NCBI GenBank assembly: GCA_041649755.1
Contig: JBAZMK010000002.1
Coordinates: 55,740 to 119,739, forward strand
Direction: 5' to 3'
Length of the DNA stretch: 64,000 nt
From: JAGVXH01 sp041649755
GTDB lineage: Archaea > Nanobdellota > Nanobdellia > Pacearchaeales > GW2011-AR1
Position 1 is the stretch's first letter, and the number at the start of each line of letters is the position of its first letter. Shown in pieces: positions 42,130 through 50,454 of the stretch. The position numbers were made by a program, and so were the translations under genes. Below the pieces are notes generated by a model. It did no database searches and had not been told where the DNA came from. It saw nothing but the letters and a program-made list of their open reading frames with translations.

Positions 42130-42321
42130 ATGAAAACAAAAATAAATCATTACAGAAAAAAACTAAAAATGACCCAAGAAGAATTAGCAGACAAAGTTGC
42201 GGTAACAAGGCAGACCATAATTGCCTTAGAGCAAGGGAAATACAATCCCAGTCTTGAACTCGCACATAGGATAACAAAAGCATTGAAACAAAAACACGTT
42301 GAAAACATATTCAAACTATGA
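42130..42321 (+). CDS. Xre-family transcriptional regulator
   Basis: The 63-residue protein is a bare helix-turn-helix domain: RKKLKMTQEELADKVAVTRQTIIALEQGKYNPS is the typical Xre/Cro core. It overlaps the membrane protein gene by 4 nt. Such HTH plus DUF2178-type membrane protein pairs are common in bacteria and archaea. The palindrome upstream suggests self-control. Confidence 0.9.
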   Translation: MKTKINHYRKKLKMTQEELADKVAVTRQTIIALEQGKYNPSLELAHRITKALKQKHVENIFKL

Positions 42322-42719
42322 AAAACAAAATAAAAAAACAACACTTTGCAAGATACATATTTGCATTTGCAATTATAATAATCGGAGCAACACTAGAAAT
42401 TTATAACATTGGAAAAGAATTTTTTTCATTTCAGGCTGTTGGAAGTTGGATGATTTATGTAGGGTTCATAATGCTTGCAGTAATAACTCTGCAAATAATA
42501 GTCAATAAAAAAAGAATAGTAGACGAAAGAATGAGCTGGATTGCATTTAAAGCTTCAAGAATAACTTTTGTATTACTCATCTTAGGAGCATTCATAGTTA
42601 TGATTGCCGACGGAATAAAAAATATTACTCTCCCCTACCATCTGTTTATGGGATATGCAATGTCTTACATGATGCTCGTTTACTTCATCTCCTATAAAAT
42701 TTTGGAAAGATATAGTTAG
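42318..42719 (+). CDS. DUF2178-like membrane protein
   Basis: The 133-residue protein has four membrane segments (about 10-26, 38-60, 77-97, 105-127). The VDERMSWIAFKASRITF segment between the second and third is the DUF2178 hallmark. It is translationally coupled to the Xre regulator. The family function is unknown; a membrane signal controlling the regulator is an inference. Confidence 0.75.
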   Translation: MKNKIKKQHFARYIFAFAIIIIGATLEIYNIGKEFFSFQAVGSWMIYVGFIMLAVITLQIIVNKKRIVDERMSWIAFKASRITFVLLILGAFIVMIADGIKNITLPYHLFMGYAMSYMMLVYFISYKILERYS

Positions 42720-42754
42720 CAAAGTTTTATAAAGAAAAATAAATAATAAAAACT

Positions 42755-43030
42755 ATGGAAAAAGATTTAGGGAAGATAAAAAAGAATTCTGATACAGATG
42801 TAGTTATTAGAATTGATGACTTCGGAGGGAAACCAGGGCTTACGATTAGAGAGTATGTCTCTTCAGAAAAATACACCGGTTTCACAAAATCTGGGACAAG
42901 GATTCCAGCAGAAAGTTTTGACTCATTCAAAAAAATAATCAACTCAATAAATCCTGCGGAGTTCAAGAACCCAGAAGGAGCTCAGGAAACATTATCTGAC
43001 GAAGATATTGATGAAGAGAGTTTGATGTAA
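42755..43030 (+). CDS. PC4-like single-strand DNA-binding coactivator
   Basis: The 91-residue protein contains VVIRIDDFGGKPGLTIREYV, KYTGFTKSGTRIPAESFDSF and KKIINSI, the beta-sheet and helix of the PC4/p15 fold, including the IREY motif. The C-terminal tail is acidic (SDEDIDEESLM). Archaeal PC4-like proteins bind single-stranded DNA. It is 7 nt upstream of the CYTH gene in the same direction. Confidence 0.72.
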   Translation: MEKDLGKIKKNSDTDVVIRIDDFGGKPGLTIREYVSSEKYTGFTKSGTRIPAESFDSFKKIINSINPAEFKNPEGAQETLSDEDIDEESLM

Positions 43031-43037
43031 AGGTGAT

Positions 43038-43640
43038 ATGGTTTGGCTAGAAGTTGAAACAAAAGTGAAACTTGAAAATTCTCAAATTCCAGACTTAGTA
43101 AGAAGAATAAAAAAAATTGCCAAATTCAAGAAAGGAGGAGTAAAAGTAGACGACTACTTTGCAATTCAGGAAAAAGGCTACCCAAAAAAAGCATTCAGAA
43201 TTCGTGCAATGAAAGATACTTATGAAGTCTGCTTTAAAAAATGGAAAACAGAACTCTGGACTCCTGAAGTTGTCGTAAAACAAGAGTTCGAATTCACGCT
43301 TGAAGGCAAAGAAAAAGTACAGGATTTATTAGCTCTATTTCAAGATCTCGGATTTAAAGAATGGGTAAAAAAGATTAAGAAAAATGAAACTTACTCTTAT
43401 AACAAAAATCCAAAATTATCTATAGAAATTAACTATGTAAAACACCTTGGCTATTTCATGGAAATGGAATATCTATGCAGAGAAAAAGAAGCTAAAAAAG
43501 CAATTAAACTAATTACAGAAGTATTGAGAGAATTAGAAATAGATCTTAACCAGATAGACAATACAGGGTATACAAGAATGCTCTGGTATAAAGGCACCAC
43601 TGGAAAAAACGGATTTATTGACAAAGGAACTGCTTTATGA
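43038..43640 (+). CDS. CYTH-domain protein (class IV adenylate cyclase/thiamine triphosphatase type)
   Basis: The 200-residue protein has the E-x-E-x-K signature at its N-terminus (LEVETKVKL) and charged beta strands typical of the triphosphate tunnel fold: FRIRAMKDTYEVCFKKW, KQEFEFTL and LSIEINYVKHLGYFMEMEY. CYTH enzymes act on triphosphates or make cAMP; the substrate here is unknown. It overlaps the acetyl-CoA synthetase gene by 4 nt. Confidence 0.85.
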   Translation: MVWLEVETKVKLENSQIPDLVRRIKKIAKFKKGGVKVDDYFAIQEKGYPKKAFRIRAMKDTYEVCFKKWKTELWTPEVVVKQEFEFTLEGKEKVQDLLALFQDLGFKEWVKKIKKNETYSYNKNPKLSIEINYVKHLGYFMEMEYLCREKEAKKAIKLITEVLRELEIDLNQIDNTGYTRMLWYKGTTGKNGFIDKGTAL

Positions 43641-45580
43641 AGAAAAAAAGTCTAAAATATATCGTTAAAAAAGGTGAATACTACTGGCCTAGCAACGCCA
43701 TGAAAAAAATCGCTAATATTTCTGACAAAAAAATCTATAATGAAGCTTCAAAAAATCCTATAAAATTTTGGGAGAAATTGGCTAAAGAAGGAATAACTTG
43801 GGAAAGAGAATGGAAAACTGCTTATAATGAAAAGCTTCCTTACTTCAAATGGTTTGAAGGTGGAAAAATGAATTTCTGTGTAAACTGTCTTGACAGACAT
43901 CTTAACAACCCAAACAAAACAGCGATAATCTGGGTGCCGGAACCTACAAACGAAAAAACAATAAAAATTACTTACGGAGAACTCTATGACAAAGTAAATA
44001 GATTCGCAAATGTCTTAAAAAATAACGGAATCCAAAGAGGAGATATGGTCTCTATCTACCTACCGATGGTGCCTGAAACTCTAATTGCAATGTTAGCTTG
44101 CACAAGAATCGGAGCGGTTCACTCTGTTGTATTTAGTGCTTTCTCTTCTGACGCTCTCAGAGCAAGAATTGAAGATGGAAAAGCAAAAATCCTAATAACC
44201 TCAGATGGATATTACCGAAGAGGAAACCCAGAACCTATGCTAAAAAAAGCTAAAGCGGCAGCAAAAAAAACAACAGTTCAAAAAATTATCGTGGTGAATA
44301 GAATTAAAAAAAGAGTAAGAGGAAGGAGATTCTTAAGTTTCTACGAAGAGATAGAAAAAGCCGACTCTTACTGCAAACCTGAAATAACAAATTCAGAAGA
44401 TGCTCTATTTGTCTTATACACTTCCGGAACAACTGGAAAACCAAAAGGAGTCCTGCATGACACTGGTGGTTACGCTGTCCAATCTTACTGGACAAGCAAA
44501 TGGATTTTTGACCTAAAAGAAAACGACATTATGTGGTGTACTGCAGATGTCGGCTGGATAACTGGACACACTTACGCAATGTACGGACCATTACTAGTCG
44601 GATGCACTACCCTTCTATACGAAGGAGGTCCCGACTATCCTGACCCCGGAAGATGGTGGAAGATAATTCAAGAAAACAAAGTAACTATTTTCTACACAGC
44701 CCCTACAGCAATAAGAATGTTTATGAGCTTAGATAAAAAATGGATAGAAAAATACGACTTGTCAAGCATAAGATTACTGGGGAGTGTTGGGGAACCAATA
44801 GACAAAGAATCATGGCTATGGTATCTAAATAAAATAGGTGGGGGCAGATGCCCTTTAATAGACACTTGGTGGCAGACTGAAACAGGTGGAACCCTGATAA
44901 ACGCCCTGCCAGGAATAGGTCCTTTCGTTCCAACAGTTTCAGGAAAAAGCTTCCCCGGAGTAAATCACTTAGTAGTAAACGAAAAAGGAAACACTGTTAA
45001 AAATGAAGAAAGAGGATCTTTAGTGCAAAAAAGCCCATTTGCTCCAGGAATGCTCCACGGAATTTTAAATAATCACGAAAAGTACGTTGAAACCTACTGG
45101 AGATTTAAAAAAGTATATGACACCAGCGACGGAGCATATATGAGAAAAGACGGCTTGATAAGAATCACAGGAAGGACTGACGATGTTATGAAAGTCGCTG
45201 GACACAGACTTGCAACCGCCGAAGTAGAAGATGCCATTCATTCAAATAAGGCTGTTGGTGGTTGCGCCGTCGTCCCGATGCCAGACAAAATAAAAGGTCA
45301 AGTCCCAATCGCTTTTGTCGTGCTAAGAAACAAAACTCCTTCAGAAAAATTAGAAAAAAGACTCATAAAGCAAGTAGATATAAAGATAGGTCCAACCGCA
45401 AGACCAAAGAAAATTTACTTTGTAAAAGACATCCCAAAAACAAGGTCTGGAAAAATAATGAGAAGAATCTTAAAATCGTTGCTAATCAACGAAGAACCCC
45501 AAGGGTTAATGACTCTAATCAATCCAGAATCTGTTCAGGAAATAAAAGAAGTCTTATTGGAGAATAACAAAAAGCTATAG
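43637..45580 (+). CDS. acsA: Acetyl-CoA synthetase (AMP-forming)
   Basis: The 647-residue ligase couples acetate, ATP and CoA. It shows the ATP-binding YTSGTTGKPKGVLH, the acetyl-binding region TWWQTETGG, DGLIRITGRTDDVMKVAGHRL, and the catalytic Lys in PKTRSGKIMRR. Full length matches Acs. With the oxidoreductase at 49-51 kb it could link 2-oxoacid oxidation and acetate. The start overlaps the CYTH gene. Confidence 0.95.
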   Translation: MKKKSLKYIVKKGEYYWPSNAMKKIANISDKKIYNEASKNPIKFWEKLAKEGITWEREWKTAYNEKLPYFKWFEGGKMNFCVNCLDRHLNNPNKTAIIWVPEPTNEKTIKITYGELYDKVNRFANVLKNNGIQRGDMVSIYLPMVPETLIAMLACTRIGAVHSVVFSAFSSDALRARIEDGKAKILITSDGYYRRGNPEPMLKKAKAAAKKTTVQKIIVVNRIKKRVRGRRFLSFYEEIEKADSYCKPEITNSEDALFVLYTSGTTGKPKGVLHDTGGYAVQSYWTSKWIFDLKENDIMWCTADVGWITGHTYAMYGPLLVGCTTLLYEGGPDYPDPGRWWKIIQENKVTIFYTAPTAIRMFMSLDKKWIEKYDLSSIRLLGSVGEPIDKESWLWYLNKIGGGRCPLIDTWWQTETGGTLINALPGIGPFVPTVSGKSFPGVNHLVVNEKGNTVKNEERGSLVQKSPFAPGMLHGILNNHEKYVETYWRFKKVYDTSDGAYMRKDGLIRITGRTDDVMKVAGHRLATAEVEDAIHSNKAVGGCAVVPMPDKIKGQVPIAFVVLRNKTPSEKLEKRLIKQVDIKIGPTARPKKIYFVKDIPKTRSGKIMRRILKSLLINEEPQGLMTLINPESVQEIKEVLLENNKKL

Positions 45581-45586
45581 AAAAGC

Positions 45587-45594
45587 TTTTAAAT
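45587..45594 (+). promoter_or_regulatory. TATA box of the surface module, copy 1
   Basis: TTTTAAATA is centred 25 nt before the ATG at 45615, fitting a leaderless transcript. The identical box is present 928 nt downstream before the second copy, so each copy has its own promoter. Confidence 0.6.
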
Positions 45595-45614
45595 AAGACC
45601 ATTCTATAATTATC

Positions 45615-45815
45615 ATGACTACAAAAAAAGGAGCGATAATTCTCGTTGCTATTGCTATAATTCTACTGATTACTTCCTTTACACTAATGGCTTCTGATTC
45701 CCCTGCTAAAACTACTGAAGAAAAAATTGAAGAGTCTCAAGGAAGTGGAAAAGTAGGAATAGATATTGTCCCTTCTAAAATAGAAGATAAACTGGTTGAA
45801 GAAAATGGAAAGTAA
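45615..45815 (+). CDS. Small exported membrane-anchored protein, module copy 1
   Basis: The 66-residue protein has one N-terminal hydrophobic helix (about residues 6-25, GAIILVAIAIILLITSF) and a hydrophilic, acidic tail. It probably sits in the membrane with the tail outside. Its product is identical to that of copy 2. Its last 11 nt overlap the next gene. No family is recognised. Confidence 0.75.
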   Translation: MTTKKGAIILVAIAIILLITSFTLMASDSPAKTTEEKIEESQGSGKVGIDIVPSKIEDKLVEENGK

Positions 45816-46398
45816 AAAAACAGGAGATATAACAAGTATAGTAGGCTACGTAGCTATCATAGTAATTGTAATCTCTCTTGCTTTTATAGGTTTTAGAATA
45901 ACCGGACTTGCAACTACAGATACAGCTACAATAAACGTAACAATTACTAATTTTACAGCAATCAACTTTACAACAGACTTTGTAAATTTTGGAAGTGGTT
46001 CCATTGACGCAGGAGAGTCTGGAGCAACAATAAACACTGAAGGAAGTGTAACTGGTGGAAGTTGGACACCCGTCTCTACTCCATTAGTTTTAGAAAATAT
46101 AGGTAATACAAATGCCTCTATAAACATCTCTAGTGACAAAAGTGCGGCCGACTTCATCGGAGGAGATACCCCTACATTCAAAATCAAAGTAGGAGACACA
46201 AGCGGAAATACAGGTGCCTGCCAAAGTAACGGCGCTGCAACTTATACAGAAATTGGAACAAGCAACATAACAATATGTAACCCCTTACAATTCGACGGAG
46301 ACGTTGACGAAATAGATATTGACGTAGAATTATACATACCTTCAGACGCATCTGGTTCAAAAACAACAACCCTAACTGCATATGCCACAGCTGCTTAA
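45805..46398 (+). CDS. Surface beta-sandwich protein, module copy 1
   Basis: The 197-residue protein has an N-terminal membrane helix (about residues 11-30) followed by a Thr/Asn/Gly-rich beta domain containing NFGSGSIDAGESG, SWTPVSTPLVLENIGN and ACQSNGAATYTEIG. The alternation and the LENIGNTNAS motif recall secreted fibre proteins of the camelysin/TasA or pilin type, but I cannot assign a family. The ATG at 45805 is preferred over an upstream TTG. Copy 2 differs mainly in two short exposed-looking segments. Confidence 0.78.
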   Translation: MESKKTGDITSIVGYVAIIVIVISLAFIGFRITGLATTDTATINVTITNFTAINFTTDFVNFGSGSIDAGESGATINTEGSVTGGSWTPVSTPLVLENIGNTNASINISSDKSAADFIGGDTPTFKIKVGDTSGNTGACQSNGAATYTEIGTSNITICNPLQFDGDVDEIDIDVELYIPSDASGSKTTTLTAYATAA

Positions 46399-46542
46399 AA
46401 AGATTTTCTAATTTTAATTTCCTTTCGTTTTTAACAAGTTTCCTAACTCAAAAAAATTCTTCATAGAGAACACAAAACCTAAAAGAGAATATAATGTGAA
46501 GAATATAGAAAAGCTTTTAAATAAGACCATTCTATAATTATC

Positions 46543-46743
46543 ATGACTACAAAAAAAGGAGCGATAATTCTCGTTGCTATTGCTATAATTCTACTGATTA
46601 CTTCCTTTACACTAATGGCTTCTGATTCCCCTGCTAAAACTACTGAAGAAAAAATTGAAGAGTCTCAAGGAAGTGGAAAAGTAGGAATAGATATTGTCCC
46701 TTCTAAAATAGAAGATAAACTGGTTGAAGAAAATGGAAAGTAA
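46543..46743 (+). CDS. Small exported membrane-anchored protein, module copy 2
   Basis: The product is identical in all 66 residues to copy 1, and the DNA is identical as well, including the promoter. This points to recent duplication or conversion. The gene overlaps the following surface gene by 11 nt, as in copy 1. Confidence 0.75.
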   Translation: MTTKKGAIILVAIAIILLITSFTLMASDSPAKTTEEKIEESQGSGKVGIDIVPSKIEDKLVEENGK

Positions 46744-47326
46744 AAAAACAGGAGATATAACAAGTATAGTAGGCTACGTAGCTATCATAGTAATTGTAAT
46801 CTCTCTTGCTTTTATAGGTTTTAGAATAACCGGACTTGCAACTACAGATACAGCTACAATAAACGTAACAATTACTAATTTTACAGCAATCAACTTTACA
46901 ACAGACTTTGTAAACCTCGGAAGCGGTTCCGTTAATGCAGGGGAGTCTGGAGCAACAATAAATACTGAAGGAAGTGTAACTGGTGGAAGTTGGACACCCG
47001 TCTCTACTCCATTAGTTTTAGAAAATATAGGTAATACAAATGCTACCATTGATATAATCAGTAGTAAAAATGCCGCAACCTTTATCGGAGGGGATACCCC
47101 TACATTTAAAATCAAAGTCGGTGACACAAGCGGAAATACAGGTGCCTGCCAAAGTAACGGCGCTGCAACTTATACAGAAATTGGGACAAACAATATAACA
47201 ATATGTAATCCTTTGCAATTCGACTCTGATGTTGATGAAATAGATATTGATGTAGAATTATATATACCTTCAGACGCTACTGGTTCAAAGACAACAACCC
47301 TAACTGCATATGCCACGGCAGCCTAA
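46733..47326 (+). CDS. Surface beta-sandwich protein, module copy 2
   Basis: The protein is a 197-residue paralogue of copy 1 with an identical first 60 residues or so. Differences cluster in NLGSGSVNAGESG (against NFGSGSIDAGESG) and ATIDIISSKNAATFIGG (against ASINISSDKSAADFIGG), plus a few later changes; between them the DNA is identical for nearly 80 nt. Length, membrane helix and Cys pair are conserved, so it is probably functional. Confidence 0.78.
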   Translation: MESKKTGDITSIVGYVAIIVIVISLAFIGFRITGLATTDTATINVTITNFTAINFTTDFVNLGSGSVNAGESGATINTEGSVTGGSWTPVSTPLVLENIGNTNATIDIISSKNAATFIGGDTPTFKIKVGDTSGNTGACQSNGAATYTEIGTNNITICNPLQFDSDVDEIDIDVELYIPSDATGSKTTTLTAYATAA

Positions 47327-47364
47327 TTAAAAAAGATTATAAACCTCCCAGTTCTACTAAAGAT

Positions 47365-48504
47365 ATGAAAAAGGTGATTTTGTTCATTATATTAATTATC
47401 TTTTGCTCTAATTTCATCTCTTCGGGCTCTATAGGAATAAGCCCCTCATCATTTCGATTCTTCTTTGAACCAGGACTAGAAAAAACATTCAACTATGGTG
47501 TCACAAGCTCAGACCCTTCACAACAAATTAAAATCTATGTAACCGGAGACTTAGCCGAATATGTAACTATCAGTAAAGATAAATTTATAGGAAGAGGAGA
47601 TTTTAGCGTCAAAATCAAACTTCCCTCAACGATAGAAAAACCTGGAACACACACAATTTTAATTGGAGCAATAGAAGATAAAGAAGAAATGGAAGGAGAA
47701 AATATTATTGGAGGAATAGCTGCCGTACAGGCAAGAATAGACATAATCGTCCCCTATCCAGGGATTTATCTTGAACACACATTTAATATAGGAAATATAA
47801 ACGAAAAAGAAAAAGCACAAACAGAAATTAAGTTAGATAATTTAGGATTAGAAAATCTCTCTGTAAAAGCCACAATAAAAATATACGACCAAAATGAAAC
47901 AGAAGTTCTCATAAACAAAGAATTTGAAGAAATCCCTCTGGGAAGCAAAGAGTCTAGAGTCATAACAGAAGAATTAGATACTGAAAAATTCAGCCCTGGG
48001 GAATACAAAGGAATCCTAACATTAGAATACAAAGGAAAAACCGACAAAGATTCCTCACAATTCAAAATCGGAGAGTTCTTCATAAGGATTGTAGATTACT
48101 CTTATCTGTTTGAAAAAGGAAAAATAAATCCTTTTAACATAGAAGTAGAGAGCAAATGGAACACAAAAATTGACAGAGTATATGCAACGGTCTCTATAAG
48201 CGACGAAGGCGTCATCCTGCAGAGATTTGAAACGCTCTCTAAAGAACTATCCCCTTGGGAAATCAAAAACCTTACCGGCTACATAGACGCAACAGGACTT
48301 GAAAGTAAAAGATACACTGCAAGTATCAGCGTCAAATACGAAAACAGCTCAACAAATAAATTAGTAGCAATCCATATCGAAGAACCCTCAGAAAAAGAAG
48401 TGCTCCCATTTATAATCCTCGGAGTAGTCTTATTAATCGCACTCATAGCTATAATCCTTCTGACAAGTAAAGTGAGGAAATTAAAACATGAAAGAAAAAA
48501 ATAA
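47365..48504 (+). CDS. Membrane-anchored protein with Ig-like domains (possible surface-fibre chaperone or anchor)
   Basis: The 379-residue protein has a signal peptide (to about residue 20), two or three beta-sandwich domains (IGISPSSFRFFFEPGLEKTF, then IYLEHTFNIGNINEKEKAQTE, then NPFNIEVESKWNTKIDRVYA), a C-terminal membrane helix (about 346-367) and a basic tail KVRKLKHERKK. This layout resembles the DUF916-type proteins that accompany WxL surface proteins in Gram-positive bacteria. The resemblance is architectural only. It follows the duplicated module and overlaps the next gene by 17 nt. Confidence 0.75.
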   Translation: MKKVILFIILIIFCSNFISSGSIGISPSSFRFFFEPGLEKTFNYGVTSSDPSQQIKIYVTGDLAEYVTISKDKFIGRGDFSVKIKLPSTIEKPGTHTILIGAIEDKEEMEGENIIGGIAAVQARIDIIVPYPGIYLEHTFNIGNINEKEKAQTEIKLDNLGLENLSVKATIKIYDQNETEVLINKEFEEIPLGSKESRVITEELDTEKFSPGEYKGILTLEYKGKTDKDSSQFKIGEFFIRIVDYSYLFEKGKINPFNIEVESKWNTKIDRVYATVSISDEGVILQRFETLSKELSPWEIKNLTGYIDATGLESKRYTASISVKYENSSTNKLVAIHIEEPSEKEVLPFIILGVVLLIALIAIILLTSKVRKLKHERKK

Positions 48505-48889
48505 ATTTCTATTGTTCATTCCCCTCATTATTCTATCTGTCTGCCTGACCTACTCTGTCCCCATAAGCAAAGAAGTCATACCTGTAAAATTCTACCTCTC
48601 AAACAAAACAGGCTTCGATCTAACTCCAGGAATACTCGGTTTTGGAGCAATAAACCCTAATCAAAGCGCTCTGAGAACCATAATAATAGAAAATCGGGAC
48701 GACCAAAAAGTCAATATAATTATAAAAGCCTCTGACGAAATCATCGATAATATAATCGTTTCAGAGAATAATTTCTATCTGTGGGCAAATGAATCAAAGA
48801 CGATAAATCTAACAATCTTCACAGAAGGATTAAAAGAATTCAAAGAGTACAATGGTAAAATTACTATATTAACAAAAAGGGCATACTAA
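48488..48889 (+). CDS. Secreted small Ig-like domain protein
   Basis: The 133-residue protein has a signal peptide (LLFIPLIILSVCLTYS) and one beta-sandwich domain with LTPGILGFGAINPNQSALRTI and IIENRDDQKVNIII, similar in pattern to the first domain of the preceding protein. No membrane anchor is visible at the C-terminus. It overlaps the preceding gene by 17 nt and probably belongs to the same assembly. Confidence 0.7.
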   Translation: MKEKNKFLLFIPLIILSVCLTYSVPISKEVIPVKFYLSNKTGFDLTPGILGFGAINPNQSALRTIIIENRDDQKVNIIIKASDEIIDNIIVSENNFYLWANESKTINLTIFTEGLKEFKEYNGKITILTKRAY

Positions 48890-48921
48890 CATTTAAAAAG
48901 AAAAAATTATTAGAGAATAAA

Positions 48922-50454
48922 ATGAGGTTGAACATTCTTATAGGTGGCAAGGCTGGTCAAGGAATAAACAAGGTTTCAGAGATCATTTCAAATACACTAA
49001 CAAGATATGGTTATTTCGTCTTTAACTATAGGGACTACCCGTCGCTAATCCGTGGGGGGCACAACTTTAATATTTTATCTGCTTCAGAAGAAAAAATTGA
49101 AAGTCACGACAACAAAATAGATTTTCTTATTACATTGGACGAAGAAACGGAAAAAATACACTTAAAAGAACTAAAAAAAGAATGCCAAATTCTTTCTTAT
49201 AAAGAGTTTGAAAACGAAGGAAGAAACCTAAACATAGCGCTCGCAGGAGCCTTAATCAAAACATTAGGAATTCCAATAGAAGAATTAGAAAACGAAATAA
49301 AAAGAGAATTCCCTGATAAACCAGAACCACTCTCTTCTGCACAAAAAGGCTACAACTCAAAAAAAGCCGTTTCAAACCTCAAAAAAATTGAAAAGAAAAT
49401 TTGGATAATGGATGGTAGCAAGGCTATTGCTAAAGGAGCAATAAACTCAAATTTAGATGTCTATATAGCTTATCCGATGACCCCTGCAACAAACACCATG
49501 CATGAAATAGCTAAGAATCAATTAAAAAATAAATTAATGGTTTTACAAGCAGAAAATGAAATTGCTGTTGCAAATATGGCTTTGGGAGCCTCATTTACAG
49601 GCGCTAAAACTATGGTGGGAACCTCTGGAGGAGGCTTTGACTTAATGACCGAAGCAATCTCTTTTCAAGGAATCTCAGGCATACCTCTAACAATCTACCT
49701 TGCTTCAAGACCGGGACCTGGAACTGGCGTTCCAACATATTCTGCACAAGAAGACTTAGATATTGCACTTCGCGGAGGTCATGGAGAATTCCCTAGGGTT
49801 GTAGTAGCACCTTCAAACCCCTTAGAAGCTATCGAAAAGACAAACGAGGCACTGTATCTCGCAGAAGAATTTAAAACAATTTCAATTATCCTTTCCGACA
49901 AGCACTTAGCAGAATCAGAATTCTCCACAAACGAAAAAATAAAAAAGCCTTCAAAAATAAAAATTTCCAGAGCCCTTCCAGGAGAAAAGATAATCAGAGC
50001 TTCTTCCTACGAAATAAATAAAGAATTAACTACAACCGAATCCCCTGAAATAGTAAAACAAAACGCAGACGCAAGAACTCAAAAGTATGAAAAAATAAAA
50101 AAGTTTATTGAGAAAAAGTTTGAAATGATTAAAATTTATGGAAATAAAAAATCAGACAACTTAATTATCGGGTGGGGGTCAACATCAGGCGCAATAAAAG
50201 ATGCTATAAAAGGGCTGGACTGCAAATTCTTACAAGTGTTATACATCAAACCCCTCTCAAAGCAAATTAAAAAAGAAATGTCCAAAGCAAAGAATATCAT
50301 TTTAGTTGAGCAGAATGTCACGGGGCAACTCGGAAGACTTCTAAGAGAAAAAACAGGAATATCTGTTCCAAGGAAAAAAAGAATACTAAAATACGACGGA
50401 AAACCCTTTACAAGAGATGAACTAAATGAAGAAATAAGAAAGAAGCTAAAATGA
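48922..50454 (+). CDS. 2-oxoacid:ferredoxin oxidoreductase, fused gamma-alpha subunit
   Basis: The 510-residue protein has an N-terminal gamma domain (LIGGKAGQGINKVSEIIS, YPSLIRGGHNFNIL) and a C-terminal alpha domain with AYPMTPATNTMHEIA, QAENEIAVANMALGASFTGA, TSGGGFDLMTEAISF and RPGPGTGVPT. This is the KorA/OFOR gamma-alpha fusion. With the beta subunit it decarboxylates 2-oxoacids to acyl-CoA and reduces ferredoxin. The substrate (pyruvate, 2-oxoglutarate or branched-chain) cannot be told. It overlaps the beta gene by 4 nt. Confidence 0.93.
   Translation: MRLNILIGGKAGQGINKVSEIISNTLTRYGYFVFNYRDYPSLIRGGHNFNILSASEEKIESHDNKIDFLITLDEETEKIHLKELKKECQILSYKEFENEGRNLNIALAGALIKTLGIPIEELENEIKREFPDKPEPLSSAQKGYNSKKAVSNLKKIEKKIWIMDGSKAIAKGAINSNLDVYIAYPMTPATNTMHEIAKNQLKNKLMVLQAENEIAVANMALGASFTGAKTMVGTSGGGFDLMTEAISFQGISGIPLTIYLASRPGPGTGVPTYSAQEDLDIALRGGHGEFPRVVVAPSNPLEAIEKTNEALYLAEEFKTISIILSDKHLAESEFSTNEKIKKPSKIKISRALPGEKIIRASSYEINKELTTTESPEIVKQNADARTQKYEKIKKFIEKKFEMIKIYGNKKSDNLIIGWGSTSGAIKDAIKGLDCKFLQVLYIKPLSKQIKKEMSKAKNIILVEQNVTGQLGRLLREKTGISVPRKKRILKYDGKPFTRDELNEEIRKKLK

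Larger units (their letters stand above)
45576..47323 (+). repeat. Tandem duplication of a two-gene surface module (unit 928 nt)
   Basis: Copy 1 (45576-46503) and copy 2 (46504-47323) each hold a promoter, a 66-codon gene and a gene of about 197 codons. The first 411 nt of each copy (45576-45986 and 46504-46914) are identical. After that, identical blocks alternate with blocks full of substitutions. That mosaic pattern suggests gene conversion or a very recent duplication acted on unevenly. Confidence 0.92.

Noticed and set aside
45796..45804. TTG start adding three residues to the surface protein
   Set aside because: The ATG at 45805 lies three codons later in the same frame and is a more likely start; the same holds for copy 2.
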